Shown one piece after another: positions 1 to 13,158 of a stretch of DNA of 64,000 bases. Source of the DNA: Lutraria lutraria (Eukaryota; Mollusca; Bivalvia; Venerida; Mactridae); assembly GCA_964023205.1 (NCBI GenBank), contig OZ026841.1, positions 28,534,399 through 28,598,398 on the forward strand, read 5' to 3'. The position numbers and the translations under genes were made by a program. The notes beneath the pieces were generated by a model. That model saw only the letters and a program-made list of their open reading frames with translations, was not told the DNA's origin and made no database searches. Positions within the stretch are counted from its first letter, which is position 1. The number at the start of each line of letters is the position of its first letter.

Positions 1-435
1 TGTTCTGTCATAGTCATACAGTAAAACCCCTGAAACTGTTTGTGTTTTATTTATGTAAATTCGTTCGGCTTATGATTTTAAATAATTCGACAGTAAATTT
101 ATTTTGATGGAATTTATATTCCTAGAAACCAGAAATGTGCTTAAACATGCAACTTCAAAAATAAAAAAGGCTAATAATTTAAATATTTTCCCTCAGTCAT
201 TCAATCCAGGAACAACATACTAAATACACAAATATCATCGCCTAATGCTACATTTGTATTTCTGAACGATTTCATGAAAATAAAATGAAGTAACATCACG
301 CAATAAAGACTACTTTCTTTGAACTATTAAAACATCAGAAGTATACTATTTCTGCATACATGGTATCATTTCAATGTAACAATGGAATATACATGTGCAT
401 AATTATGTTCTCAATCGGTACAAGCACACGACAAT
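1..435. other. AT-rich non-coding stretch
   Basis: I see no open frame of note, repeat or structured element here. It is plain AT-rich sequence, probably intergenic or intronic. Confidence 0.5.
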
Positions 436-610
436 CCGTTGTCAAGCGGTTATGGTCTCAGCTTAGTTAATAACCAGCCCCCATTCAGAGTGAATTCGAA
501 ACCCATGACCAGATAAATTCATAGATGTAAGGTACTGCTGTCCGGTTAAATTGCTGAACGTTGGGCCTCCCAAGTGCACGCATCGGGTTATCCCCTACGT
601 CTAAAGCAGA
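436..610 (+). repeat. tRNA-derived SINE, diverged copy
   Basis: A box-A-like stretch (TTGTCAAGCGGTTATGGTC, near 440) is followed about 60 bp later by a box-B-like stretch (GTGAATTCGAAACCC). That is the RNA polymerase III internal promoter layout of a class II (Ser/Leu-type) tRNA. A further 100 bp of body follows. It resembles the heads at 13.0, 36.5, 55.9 and 62.9 kb but is more diverged, so it may be a different subfamily. The 3' end is not clear and the boundary is approximate. Confidence 0.5.
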
Positions 611-3600
611 CAAAAAGGTGCCAAAATGACTATTTTCGTGGTTAAAAGCATACTATTATAACACAAAAGTAATGTGTATGGTGCAATTCGGGAACCACAT
701 TCCAAACATTTATTAAGAAGGAAATAGTTTAACAGTATAACTGAAGTGTTTAAATGACAGATTAAGTACCAGCACAAGGTCTCAAAACAGTCTCATTTTG
801 TTCTTTCAGAAAGTCATATGTAGTCTAAGAACTGTAACGATCGGCGTAACTGTTAACATTCCTAGACACCGTTCATCACTGTAAATTATTCAAGTGTCTG
901 TAATTGGACAGTTTTGTCGCATTCTTTGCATTAAAAATAAACAATTAAGGTGTAGAATATGTCAAAATTGTCGGAAATGATAAGTTGCTTCTTACTTAGT
1001 ATACCATACGTACACCATCAGTTAATTATTTATACAAATATGAAATATCCCTAGTGAAATTACTTCTGCTAATAAACAGGACAATTTCCTTATGTATAGG
1101 TAAATTGACACTTTGTCAAATTTTTATACAAGGGTACCATCTACTTCGATTGAGACTGGAACCTTTGTACGAGATTTACACTTATTTAGTTCATTAGAAT
1201 TACCAGAATGGGTTTTGCTAAACTTTTTTTAGAAACAAAATTGGGTTCTTAAAAGTATGCCTATTGTATTCAGGGTAAAAATAAAAGTCTGATACAAACG
1301 TAGTACATAAAGTGGGAACTACATTTTGTTAGAATGAAGTGACTTAAACCAAGCAACAATAACGTCAGTCTGTCTAATGTTTTATTTCTTTTAATATGTT
1401 TAAGTTGATGAACGAAATTGGTCAAGTAACGGTCTAAACAAACAATATGAAGACTTTTACAGCGAATGCTATGAACAATAGTTGACAGCTATAAAGCACT
1501 TTACTATTTAATATACAACATTTCCTCATACTTCTGTATAGTAATTACGGCTTCTCCCTTTTGAAACGTCAGGAAAAGTACGCCATAAATATGAATTATA
1601 AGTCATAGCATGGTTCTAACAATTAATCACGACAGAGCAGTGCGTCCCAACCCTTAGATTGACAATGCACCAAGTCAACATTTTGAAGACCAGCATGTAG
1701 CAGAGCTGGATCACCTAGCTATCACATCTGACTTTCTTCTTAATTGGTCGTATATACACTGGTTCTTAATTAGATTCCTGGAAACTTTGCAGACTTCGGA
1801 AAAAACTCAATATGTTGTAATATACTTGACGTAGTATCCTGTCTGCACTTGTAAGTATGATATATTAAGTAAATGGTGTTTTCAGTATTAATCCGACTTG
1901 ATTGGTTATACACTCGTACACTTGTATTTCATTTACGCGATACATTCTTGCTTAATATTCGTGGTGAAAATTATAATACAATGTGTTTTAGTTGAGTGCC
2001 TTAATTCAGTCTTGACAAGTATTCTGATAGTTGTATGCAACAACATTTATTTCTCTTGATGGCGGATCCAGGGAAGTCATAAGAATACTATACGAATTGT
2101 GGTTACATGATAAATGTAATGCGGAACCTAGTTAATTATTATCCTTACTAACAAGTCAAACAGGCCACGAGTATCCTCATAGTGCAATATTTATAATTTC
2201 CTCTGTCTTCTAAAAGATGGCAAGTTTCCCCTTCGACTCTATCAAAACGGGGATGATGTAGCCGCATTAAATAATACCTCTTCTAAACCCTTAGAACATA
2301 GATATTTTTAATATGATTCAACAAAACCTAAACATTGGCCGGTTTGATAAATTGGTTTGACCTAAATATATAAATGTCATTTTTATCATACTTAGATGCA
2401 GTACAGAATTTGATGGAGACTAGACAATACCTGACGCCATGCATAACAATATTGATGTATCGTTCAATCTGCATATGAAATCACAGCTAGAAGCATTACA
2501 TTTGTTTACATAGGAAATTATTTGATGTCTGGATGTTAAAAGCCACGAAACTGGTGTCGATTCAGACACTGATAATACATTTCAGTCCACCACTTCTCGA
2601 CCGTCATATCAAAATAAACATTTTCTGTATATAATAATGTCTGATCATAAGCTCATATAGTGTTTTTTTTTTCGAGCCAGGGATCTTTGACATTAAACCA
2701 TTAATCTAATATCATTTCTTCAAGCGCCTGTGCCATACTGCTACTAACGGATAAAAGGATTTACAAGATTAAATGAGAGGGTTAAAGAGATATATTGTGA
2801 GTGATAAGTAATTTACATCTTTTTTTAAGTTTGAATAGAAATGTATGGTCAAAACATACCTTTATAAAATTTAACAGAATGTTAATAAACTCAAAATGAT
2901 CAAAATTATAAATTTAATTAAACATTAAAAAGTAGATCATGAACCTAAGCCTACAGGGACAAGCACTCTGCATTGGAAGCCGTTAACGCACACAGTACAG
3001 ATACTTGTAAATACACACAACTGGACGAAGGAAAAGTACAACTATCGACGCTTTGATACAAAACAGAAAAAAATGTATTGAACTAAAATGTAATAGGGAA
3101 TTCAAGAAAAATCTAAATGGATTGAATAAGATTGTGGATAGCTTATAAATCAATATCTGTCATTGGATGTCTATATAATTACTTGTTACAGATAGTGAGC
3201 GTTCAGTAACAATCAGAACGTTCCGATCAAGGCAGAACGTGCCAATTGCAGTTGTACTCGTAATCATAGTTCGGCACTGTCTCTAATGTCTGCAAGCGTA
3301 TACAATTATAATTCTGATGTAAAGAGATTTCGTAGAAAATTATAAATCCAAATCGTGTCCAATAATTTTCAGACAAAAAATATATAAAACATTTATAAAA
3401 TGCATCAGGTAATAAAACAGTTATTTCATGGGTATTCGTGGAACAATCGAACTGTGGCATTTGGTGCTAGGGTGACGTTTTGAACTGCTGCACTGAATTA
3501 ACTGCATAATGTCTGTAAATATGTTTAGCTAGACTGAAGTAAAAGGTTGGTTTTTTAAATATATTTGCGGGTAGTATTCCTAGTACTTTTATTGCAATCA

Positions 3601-4489
3601 TGACGTCAAGATATATCCGCTTGGTATTTACGCTATGTTCCAAAATTATACTAGGTTTACAATTTTGAAATAAACACTGTTTCATAAAAAACTCTAAAAC
3701 AAAACTCGCATCAATACTGGGGGAATGTTTAAGAAGGTATCATTAAACAAAATGTATGTATCTCCAAGTGGGTATGCTAAATAATCGTTCCGTCAGACAT
3801 AAAACTATAAATCGATCTGTTTCTTGGCAATATTTATCTTGTGTTAATCTTCCATTACTTAAGATTTGTATGCTTCTTTTTGTTTCAAATTTTCTTGTGA
3901 ATAGAAGGCAGCATTTATGATATATGCTGACGGAACACGATATCTCAGTAAAACCTTGTATTGCTAAACATGCCAAAATCATCAAATATATGTCCCATTC
4001 GATAGCTTCCGTTTAATCCGTTAAAGTGTATTGCATTACTTTATACGTGACATAAGTATCACTTGAAATATATATGTATGTTTATATTTATCTACTACTA
4101 CAAAGACAAACAATATGTACACAACATAACTCATAGTGTAAACCCAGTATTAGGTTTGTAAAGCTAAAAGTTCGGACAGCTCTTTGAAACCTGTGATCAG
4201 ACATTGTAAGTGAGGTTTATTCAAGTCAATATGTTATCAATACAATACATGAACCTTAAATATGTAGTATAAAGAGTTTCGAAGTTCACTATATGAAGAT
4301 TATTGCTACCTTTTCAGCAATCAAACTGTAATAACCCTGAGTATATAATATACTATGAAACGTTTAATTCATTTTTTAAATCATACCATTTGCCAGAGAA
4401 ATATAGTGGGAAAGTTGATGTTTGGCGAGACATTCTTGTAAATATTGCTTGATCATGAATATACTTAATGTATACGTAGATAAGAAGAG
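611..4489. other. AT-rich non-coding stretch
   Basis: Nearly 4 kb without a supportable gene. Short open frames on the minus strand around 3.2-4.0 kb (72-80 codons) have AT-driven composition, no recognisable domain and chance-level length. I see no repeat with a partner elsewhere in the window. Confidence 0.5.
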
Positions 4490-4665
4490 GATTCTAGAGA
4501 AAAAAACATCTTCCCCTTGCTTTCACCCAAAAGCACCAACTTAAAAGACCTATCCAACACTTAAGAAGATACAAAAATGGATAACAAAACATAATCGTCC
4601 GGAAGGTACCGCCTTTGGATTGTCTGTGGCAAAGCAAAATTTTCATAAAATTCAATGCTGCTGGA
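4490..4665. repeat. Unclassified dispersed repeat, copy 1
   Basis: This stretch can be aligned by eye with 34484-34645. Both contain a C-rich part beginning CATC(T/C)..CC, then a part reading ATACAAAA.TGGA..A.AAA, and then GGTA(C/A)CGCCTT..GA..GTCTGT(G/A)GCAAA. Identity is loose (roughly 60-70% by eye), so these are old copies. The class is unknown; a decayed retrotransposon is possible. Confidence 0.4.
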
Positions 4666-7600
4666 ATTTACATAATTTATTGTCTAGAGTTTTCTAAAAG
4701 CCTATCATCTGGCGACATGGATAATCAAATTGTTATATAATCATACTGTAGGTGCTTACGTCCTTATAAAATAGGTTATTATTATATTCCTATTTAAGAC
4801 CGGATCCTAGTTGTTTAATGGTGTGAAATAATTGCAATATACCAATAATTGAGTCGATAAATAACTATTTTTTTAAGATTACATCGCGATATCACGAAAT
4901 TAAATTATTTTCGTCTTATCTAAAAATAATCCGTCTGAAATACTGTCGTCTTAAACCACGGAGAAATACATATTTAAATCATTTTAACCAATGATATAGA
5001 CATTTCGAATGCAAATTTGTATTATTCACCAAGTCCAAACAGTAAACTTCGGGTTATCTGTCATTATAATATCCTATTGTGATTGCTCCACACAAAGCCA
5101 TATTCTAGACCATCCATTGCCATTTCATTCCGATGGTGATGAATATTCTTGGCACTCAAAATGAAATTAAATCGAACGGTGTAATTAGTTTTTTTTTTCT
5201 GAATCCTCCTACATTAAATGTCATTTTCCTGTATTTGACATTATTTTTGTGAAAATAAAATGTAAGCAAAGTGATTCGATGTGAAATTCGGAGGTTACCA
5301 GTTCTAAATGTTTCACTAGATTAATTATGTGTCACATTGAATTGAGAAACATTGCGAATCTTGCCAGACTGGGCGTACTTTTGGCCTTAAACGGACAAGT
5401 AATCATGCATTACACAACGTTTAGATCGTAATAGAATATATCTTCCTATCCATGTTTCGTATATTTTTGCCTCATTTATATTACGATGAGCTACTCATAA
5501 TGCACGTCATGATTTTAAAGGATTTTCAATATATTGTATAACCTGTTGTTGTTATCTTCGATTTGGTAGCACTTTTTTGTATCTTATTTTATTCCCTGTG
5601 AATTAAACCTTCCCTCGTTCTTTATTCTACCCACTCAATCCGTACACTGTTTTCATTCATAGTTGAATAAGTACTTTCAATTTTACTCTTATTTTTGTTA
5701 TAATAAATGTTCTATCATCACCCTCCAATTTACTTATTTCAAATGGGAACACCATCCCTAAATGTCAATCATCTGCTTTTCTTATTTCAAAAAAGCGCCT
5801 ATCGCCTTTTCATAAAATTATAATTTCTGTCGAGTTAGTACTAAATAAGTGATCTAATGAAATAAGTAAATACTTTGTTGTTTGTATAACTACCTTGCAA
5901 TAGTTGGAACGGGATATTTCACTCATTTCTAAGCCGCTTCACTCGGACAGGCTGCATCAATGCACGAGAAAATTACAAAAAAATGTATCCTTCGAGTTTA
6001 ATATTCGGCAGTTATTCATCAATTTGAATAATTATGCATGTTTAAAAACAGATATTGTAAAACCCTTACCTTTTTTTTGTTCGAATGCTCTAGTATGCAA
6101 ATTTTCATTATATCAGACAATTTAGAAAAGTAATACATTGATGGTATGGAAGACATAGAGGCGAATAACGAGCGTATTGTTCCCAATATTAGATTCCTGG
6201 AAACTTCACAGACATCAGTGAAGTAACTGTTTTTGTAAAGGAAAGTTGGGACACAGACTGTCAATCAAGATGTAACAGAATTGTATATTGTATGCAGACA
6301 TAAATGTATCTATTTGTCCCATGTAAGTATGATACTTAAAGGCCTGGTTCACGGAGCAAGAATTACATCGATATAAATATCAACTTGACACTTCAAGACA
6401 GACGTATTTTCTGAAAGAGAAGTAAACATAATAACTTGAACGGTTATAAAGTTTCACTGGCTGGCGAATTTCCCTCAGGAAAATGAAAATATTTAAAATT
6501 GTATGTGAACCATTTTTTTAGTCGGAAAACTTGAGCATTTAAACATAGGCAGGCACAAACATCAGTAGACAAAGAGATGAAAACTTGGCGAGTAAATAAC
6601 TTCACAAACTTTTGGTTGGGAATATGTTTGAAGGAATGGAAATAATGAAATGCAAACCAAGGTCTTGAAGCATCGTAACATTTACTTTTCAAGTTTCTTA
6701 TCGAAACGTGTGTGTCAAGAGCTATGGATATTATAACAATCCTTGACTTAGCTTTTCACTTTAAAAAGTATCATGTGTTCGGTTACGTAATGTTTAAATT
6801 TGCAAGTTTGTGTAATCAGATTTAAGTGAAATAATTCACGTTCACTGTCTTCGAATACATGGTCTGCTAAAGTAATGATGTTTATGTAGTAGGCTGCACC
6901 CATAAAAAATGATAAATCGAGCAAGCAATGATGAACTGTTGTTTCGTGGCGAGATGGTTTCCAGATAAAACTGATTCTCTTCTATTACTTGAGTATCTAG
7001 TAAACAGGATATTAGTTTCCTGTGTGGACGTGATCTACTGCCCTCATAAATTATTTCATGAAAGTCGTCCAGATAACAGCTGCATTCAAAACATGTTTGA
7101 CCTGGCCTTTGTCAGCTCCAGATCAATTCCAGAATGCTGGTACATACATCGGTTAACCGTGCATTAATCTGTTTAATACCACGCGCTTCAAGTATAAATA
7201 CAAATGATGCTTATCGGTCAATCATACAACGAGGACAAGAGAAAACATTTATTAGAAACAAGTAAATACACCGAGGGCTTCGGTTGTGCAACTTCATATC
7301 ATTCATAAAATGTTGGTGTGGTCACGTTTTATGACAGAATACGATCATTGCTTTCTGAAATATGTGTTACCCCAGCTGTATCGGAAGTGTTGTCTACAAC
7401 TGTATTATGTTATAAGCTAACACAATGCAGAATAAACGACACAATAAATGTTAATTATGTGTCTTCATTCATTCTTGGTCCTCTTGCAAAATGTTGTTTG
7501 TTGTTATGAACAAACTATTTGACATCCGTAGGTCCTATCTTCTTATTGTTACACTCGTAATGACAGTGCAATAGACATACTCGTATCATTGTTAAAACTA

Positions 7601-8597
7601 TTGACCGTATCGTCATTGCAAACATTTTTAATCGTGTTTTTTTTGCAATTATCACCAGCCTATAAATTCACTTATGCAATTTTATAGAATGAAGTTATCC
7701 TTAGTTATTGCTTTTATGAACACGTATGTAGATATAGTTTCTATAATCAGAATTTTCTTCCAATTTTATTATGCCAATTTAATTAATATTCGTGAATGTC
7801 GTGTTGTTTAATTGAATCATCCTGTCCTCAATTTTTCTCTTCCGATTCTACTTCTTCATGTAATTGTCTGTTTGATATTTATGACTTTCAATCAAAACAC
7901 GGTTTATCTACTTGATTGGCTATATAATTTTAGTGTCATTCTGTAAATTGTGATGTTTTCTGAGGATTCAGACAGTCGAGTTAGAACCATATGAAAGAAC
8001 AATCTATAACTCAAGCCGTCCATTAACAGATCTCCGAAGTATTAAAAAGTGAAGGTGAACATTTTGCCAACATGAGTATGAATATTGTAAAAAGGACTTT
8101 GACAATCAAGCACAGATAGAATCTGTCAGACTGAGTGTAGCAAAATAATAACTCCATAGGATAACATGCCGTGTAGTATGATAATAGATGTGACACAAAA
8201 TGTCGTTTGATATATACTAGTATATGATTATATAACAGAACAGGATATCTTTAATCAATATGAATAATCAAACACAAAGTGGTGTGAACTAACAGGAGTT
8301 CATAGAATTTATGTTTTCTCCATGTCAATACCAAGTTTTTAAACAGGATGACGTTGATTGGTTTACGGAAGTAAGCAAGTGTTTCCAAAAATAATTCTTC
8401 GAATTTATAACCAAGAGATCTTAGTAAAAGTGGCTATGAATTAATGGTGACTTACAAAGTTACAATAAAAAATAAAACAGTTCTGCTCTCATCTTATCGA
8501 TCAAACGTCATACAAATAAGCTCATTTTTTAGCCTCCACTGTAACTATACATTCGTTTTCATCTTATTTCTTTAGATTAGCCTATAATAATTCTCGA
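4666..8597. other. AT-rich non-coding stretch
   Basis: No supportable gene. An open frame of 79 codons at 6928-7167 (+), starting ATG ATG, has somewhat higher G+C than its surroundings. It has no recognisable family, splice context or partner, and its length is common by chance in this base composition. Confidence 0.45.
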
Positions 8598-8785
8598 CCG
8601 AAATATTGAATGAGAGTGTTATTTTGTATATTTGAAAATACAAATATAGGAATACTATAGTCCAATACTATGTAACATTGCGCTTTTTCATAATTATTAT
8701 GTCTTGTAGAAGACTTATTTTCAGCCGAAATATTTGATAAACGTGTTTATTTTGTACATTTGAAAGTACAAATATAGAAATACGA
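8598..8785. repeat. Pair of diverged direct repeats, about 60 bp each
   Basis: Two stretches beginning CCGAAATATT, at 8598 and 8725 (127 bp apart), share the pattern GTGTT.ATTTTGTA.ATTTGAAA.TACAAATATAG.AATAC. They look like a decayed tandem duplication of a unit of about 127 bp. Confidence 0.55.
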
Positions 8786-9639
8786 CAAAGATTGTGCAAC
8801 TAAAACATACCGTATGAACACTTTCCATACATTGAGCTCAACAAAATCAAGAAATGACACTCATTTAGGTAGAGCAACGCAAACTAGCAAAATATGCGAT
8901 GACGAGAAGCACGAACTACAAATGTATACGTTTTAGATACTAGTAGTGTAATTGTTCCCCGCATTTTAGTGGCATGATATCAACAAGAAACATTCACGAG
9001 AAGATATAACTTCGAGGGCTGATCCAGAAATTCGTCGACAGTATGTATTAATCAAAAAGTAATATACATAATAATGTACATCTTTCGTTTCCTGACTTAC
9101 TTACTTTTGAAGTATTCCCTATTTGCATAGATATGGTTTAAACATTATATTGTACTGTGCAGAAATGCGTCTTGAAAGTTTTGATATTTCATATAGACAG
9201 GAAAAAGGTTCTTACTGACGTTGAGCTTAATTTGAAATGATCACTTTAGGCATTGGTATTTCTTCAGAAGGAAATACAAATCCAAATGGATTTGCGCTGA
9301 TTTTTAAACCTGTCGAATTTCAATTCGTGAGCGACACCTCCCCAAATAGATCGTCATTAATCACTTAAGTGTCTTCTTTTGAAATTACATATATCTAAAT
9401 CTGAATTCCGATTCCCAAAGTCTGGAGTGTGCATTTCTAAGCTGAGAAAATAATTTCAAATATAATCAAAACTGACGGGCAGTCGATATAAATAGGAATC
9501 TAATTATTAACTATGAACATAATTGTTCATATTATGTAAAGTTAGAAATAATTGCATTGGTTGAACTTTTTATCATCGCATATACACCATTAAGATTTCC
9601 GAAGTTATTAAAAAAGGTGTGTTGTGTAGAGGTCTTCAT

Positions 9640-9802
9640 TACCGTGGAATCATTCATTTTCGTTGGAGATCCCCACAAATTTAGATGCAGAGATAAGTTT
9701 TTTTTCAAAAATCAAAATCCACAAATTTGTATTCCCACCAAATAGCCATTTTAGTTAAAACCACGAAAATGAGCCCAACGAAAATAAATATAAGTATCAG
9801 TA
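9640..9802 (-). mobile_element. MITE, family C (palindromic, TTTTCGTTGG type), copy 1
   Basis: The left end TACCGTGGAATCATTCATTT continues into TTCGTTGGAGAT. The right end reads CCCAACGAAAATAAAT and closes near CAGTA. These arms are inverted repeats of each other and match the two other copies (14161-14373 and 27306-27517). Relative to those, this copy is reversed and somewhat shorter inside. It is a non-autonomous element with no coding capacity; terminal TA is consistent with Tc1/mariner-type insertion. Confidence 0.7.
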
Positions 9803-10371
9803 ACCTTTCTCTATAGTTTGGGTTCAATACTTCAACTACAACCTACAATTTTTCTTTATTATTTAGAAACTATAAATGTGTACTAAGCCATCTCAAATTC
9901 TTAAATTATTGAAATAACTCACTACATCTCTTTAATAGTATTGACCATTTCTACTTCATAGTTTGAGGTGGAATTTGGATAATTTGTAAAATGCAGTATA
10001 TTGTATCAGCTTTTTGTTGACACAAGTTACCAAATTTTAATACGAATTTTGAAACAAATACGTCGTGCTATTAGAACTTGATTTGTAAACTGTAAACTGA
10101 CATTTCGGATGTGGTAACCTTTGTATTATTGTTATGGTTAAGATTGTTCAGGTACATGTAAATGTGGCTTAAATACGCCATTTTTCACCATCCCATGAAG
10201 GCATGAACTTAGTAGTCCCCTATGGCATTTATGTAAGCTGATTGGCTCATTTATTATATCAGAGTAATTGTTCACACCAACTAAACATTTCCTTAATTCT
10301 CTGTGACGTATCCGGTCGGAAACAATATTAAAAACTTCTCAGTATTTCACAAAGTTCAAAATACTGTATTA
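9803..10371. other. AT-rich non-coding stretch
   Basis: Nothing recognisable between two MITEs. Confidence 0.45.
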
Positions 10372-10682
10372 TACATAGTTCCCACATCTACAATATTTAC
10401 CTCCCTTGGCGGCCATCTTGCTTGGCAAATTTCTTATGCGCTTAGTAGAAAAAATCAGAAAATTGGTTATTAAACAACTTAATTTAGAAAAGATAACTTA
10501 ACCATGAAGTTGGTAAGGCCACAATCACATCAGGTTTAAGAAAATGTAGTTGTCACATATAAATATCCTATATTTAGAATTATCAAAACAAAAATATAAA
10601 TATCTTCTATTAGTGCTTGCTGAATTTGCCAAGCAAGATGGCCACCAAGGGAGGTAACTATTGTAGATATGGGAACTATGTA
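10372..10682. mobile_element. MITE, family E, with arms of about 58 bp
   Basis: The first about 58 bases (ACATAGTTCCCACATCTACA, then TTACCTCCCTTGG, GGCCATCTTGCTTGGCAAAT) reappear inverted at the end (AATTTGCCAAGCAAGATGGCC ... CTATGT) with only a few mismatches. About 195 bp of AT-rich spacer lies between. The element is flanked by TA on both sides, as expected for the Tc1/mariner superfamily. There is no open frame. The high arm similarity suggests a fairly young insertion. Only one copy lies in this window. Confidence 0.75.
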
Positions 10683-11509
10683 TTAGAGAACAAATCTGCC
10701 TTATAATAATTCTTCTTTATGTTGAAATCTCGCTCAAGCCTGCATACTACATGTAAGAATGAGTATTTTCAGGGGAAAATGGTCTTGCTACATATTATGA
10801 TATTTGCTCTTATATTGTAATATATCATTTTGAAACACATAATAATAACAATAATGGTCCATCCTCCGTTTACCAACATACTGGCTCCGCCCTAGGACCA
10901 ACCCCCTAGTTTATACCCCTGAGATTATGCAAGTTTGTTCTTACCCCAAAGTCCTTTCAAACCCCGTGGCCATTCGACTTTCTCTAGGTCTTTCTCAAAA
11001 TGATTGACAGGTTCCAAGTAACCCCCTTGTCTGACTGACAAAGGGTAATGGATAAAAAAATCAGTGCAATCCGACTGTCTTAAAAGCATTGAATTCCAAT
11101 CATTTAAATGCTGGTCGCTTAAATGTTACGAAATGCATTTTAAGGACATTTTAGTCCAATCAATCTTTTATCATCGGGCATTTTATTATTACGTGATTGT
11201 GAGAGACTTGAACATTAAATTGAAATCACTGGTGAAATAGAAACTATAAATCTTATGTTACTGAACGTGATCTGAAATTGCATAAATTTGTTTAAGGTCA
11301 TTCTCGAAATCCTATAGGCATAGCAGGAAAGGAGAATGTTCGAAGTAAAATAAGCTCAAGAAGGATTGTTGATGGTAAAAATGTAAATAGTTTGAAAGAA
11401 TGACAACAATTGAAGTAATACCTTACAAAATGTGGACATAGAATATGTCAACATATGTGTTTATCAACTAAAAGAAATTGTAATTTCTAGATGCAAAACA
11501 TGTTCAAAT
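10683..11509. other. Non-coding stretch
   Basis: No gene or clear repeat. A short C-rich passage near 10.86-10.98 kb (CCATCCTCCG..., CCGCCCTAGGACC) stands out in composition but has no open frame or partner. Confidence 0.4.
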
Positions 11510-11590
11510 TTTAGAACAGAACAGACCAGAACTTTATTCAAGACGAGTACATAGTACATAGTCATACAATATATATATATAATACATTAT
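11510..11590 (-). mobile_element. Non-LTR retrotransposon (LINE) 3' tail, fragment
   Basis: Read on the minus strand, the stretch ends TTGAATAAAGTTCTGGTCTG, an AATAAA polyadenylation signal followed by a TTCTG-type terminus. The same arrangement (tTatGTACTATGta..., AATAAATATTCTGTTCTG) occurs at 42458-42500 in each unit of the tandem array, where a LINE-like open frame precedes it, and at 61676-61745. No coding part is visible here. The boundary on the high-coordinate side is uncertain. Confidence 0.45.
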
Positions 11591-12954
11591 AAACATCAAG
11601 GTCAGTAGTAATTAAAATAATAAATCTATAAGTATTTTACCTACATGAGAATGAGATAGTAAGAAATTCATATAATACAATCCGATAAATAAACCAAGCA
11701 TATACTTGACAAACAAAATTTGAATACAATATCATTTTACATATTTTATATTATCTCTGGTCTTAGAAATAATTAGCACAATGCATTTAAAAAGTGTTTC
11801 ATGATGTAAACAAAACAAACAAACAATCTAAATTAATTTCACGCATCTATTTGTTTTATAACATCAATTATAACGAGGTACTGAAATTAAAATTGTTTTA
11901 TGTATGTAGTATACGTTGTTTACGTTAATTTTACGGTAATTAATTTTACATGCTAATTTCTTAATTAAAGCGACAACATCTATTTACGTTTATTGAACTT
12001 AATTTTATACTGTTTTGTAACGTTGATGAGTGATTGCTACCTAAAATAGATTAAATAGCAGACCAATCATTACGTGTAAAGTCCTCGTTACGACATAAAC
12101 TTATCCCATTATATCAAATTAATAAATGGATACGGTCTGTGTTTTTTTTTTCAAATTCAGACTATTTATTTATTACTTACATGTATTTGGCGTAAGGGAA
12201 TAACATGTACTCAATTTAAGATTTCATTTATAAATCACAATATCGCTTATCATCGTAATGAAACTACTTGCTCACCGAGGTTCAATGTAAGGATACATTA
12301 AGTTCTGGTGAACCTAAATTATGTGTTTCAAACCAATTTACAATGTCTGCAATACATAAATTGAAGACAACCCTCTTAGGTAATAACTTAATAAATACTC
12401 ATGATATCAACTAGATTTATGGGAAGCAATATATAATTTACTACGATAGAATGGTATAATGAATATCACATGTGTTAATGTAGATTTTTAGTTTAGGCCA
12501 TCCTAGACATTTGTTGTCGATTTTGACCAAAATAAATATTTCTTTTCTCATTCCAGATTTTCAGTAAATGTTAATATGCATTCAATTTCTTACATCCCAT
12601 TATTGGAAGTTTTCGTTGCGTAACCTCAAACAAACCAGTCTTTAAGGATTGCTTTATTTCAAGGTCACTGACCTTTGGCCAATTAATCAATCCATATATA
12701 AGCAATGTATGCACAAGGTTATATGAAAACACACTATGCTAATCATTAGTTATTATTTTGATACGTACCTACACCTTTCATCGTTTGAATTTCAACAACG
12801 CATATGGAATACATTAACATACACACGTGAACACATTTTAAATAGTGACACATTAGATAACAAAAAACATATGAACATCTATCATAATTATACACTTCAT
12901 GTTTAATGCTTAATTTTGTTTACGTTTACTGCGTTATTGTGTCGTCCATCTTGA
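11591..12954. other. AT-rich non-coding stretch
   Basis: No gene, palindrome or dispersed repeat that I can support. Confidence 0.45.
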
Positions 12955-13158
12955 AACAGTTCGTTCGTTCGTTCGTTCGTTCGTTTTAGTTCACTAAACC
13001 ATTGTTCCTGGGAAGAAGCAGTTCTAGACTCCGATCCCCGTACTTTCTCACATAGAGAGACATGGTCGGTAGCAGGGCTCGAACCCATGATCCTCTATCA
13101 GTGATAGATTACAATGTTCTGAAGTCAGCAACCTTAAACACTCGACCACGGATGCGGG
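12955..13158 (-). repeat. tRNA-derived SINE with TTCG tetranucleotide end
   Basis: On the minus strand, the head starts near 13158 with CCGTGGTCGAGTGTTTAAGG (box A) and a class II tRNA fold with a long variable arm. Box B (GGTTCGAGCCC) lies near 13080. The body (CATGTCTCTCTATGTGAG..., GGAGTCTAGAACTG) matches the SINEs at 55.8 and 62.9 kb. The copy ends in a (CGAA)n/(TTCG)n run of about seven repeats at 12958-12985. The 61-codon frame within it is not a gene. Confidence 0.8.

Noticed and set aside
6928..7167. 79-codon ATG-initiated plus frame with slightly raised G+C
   Set aside because: The length is common by chance here; no family and no splice or promoter context.
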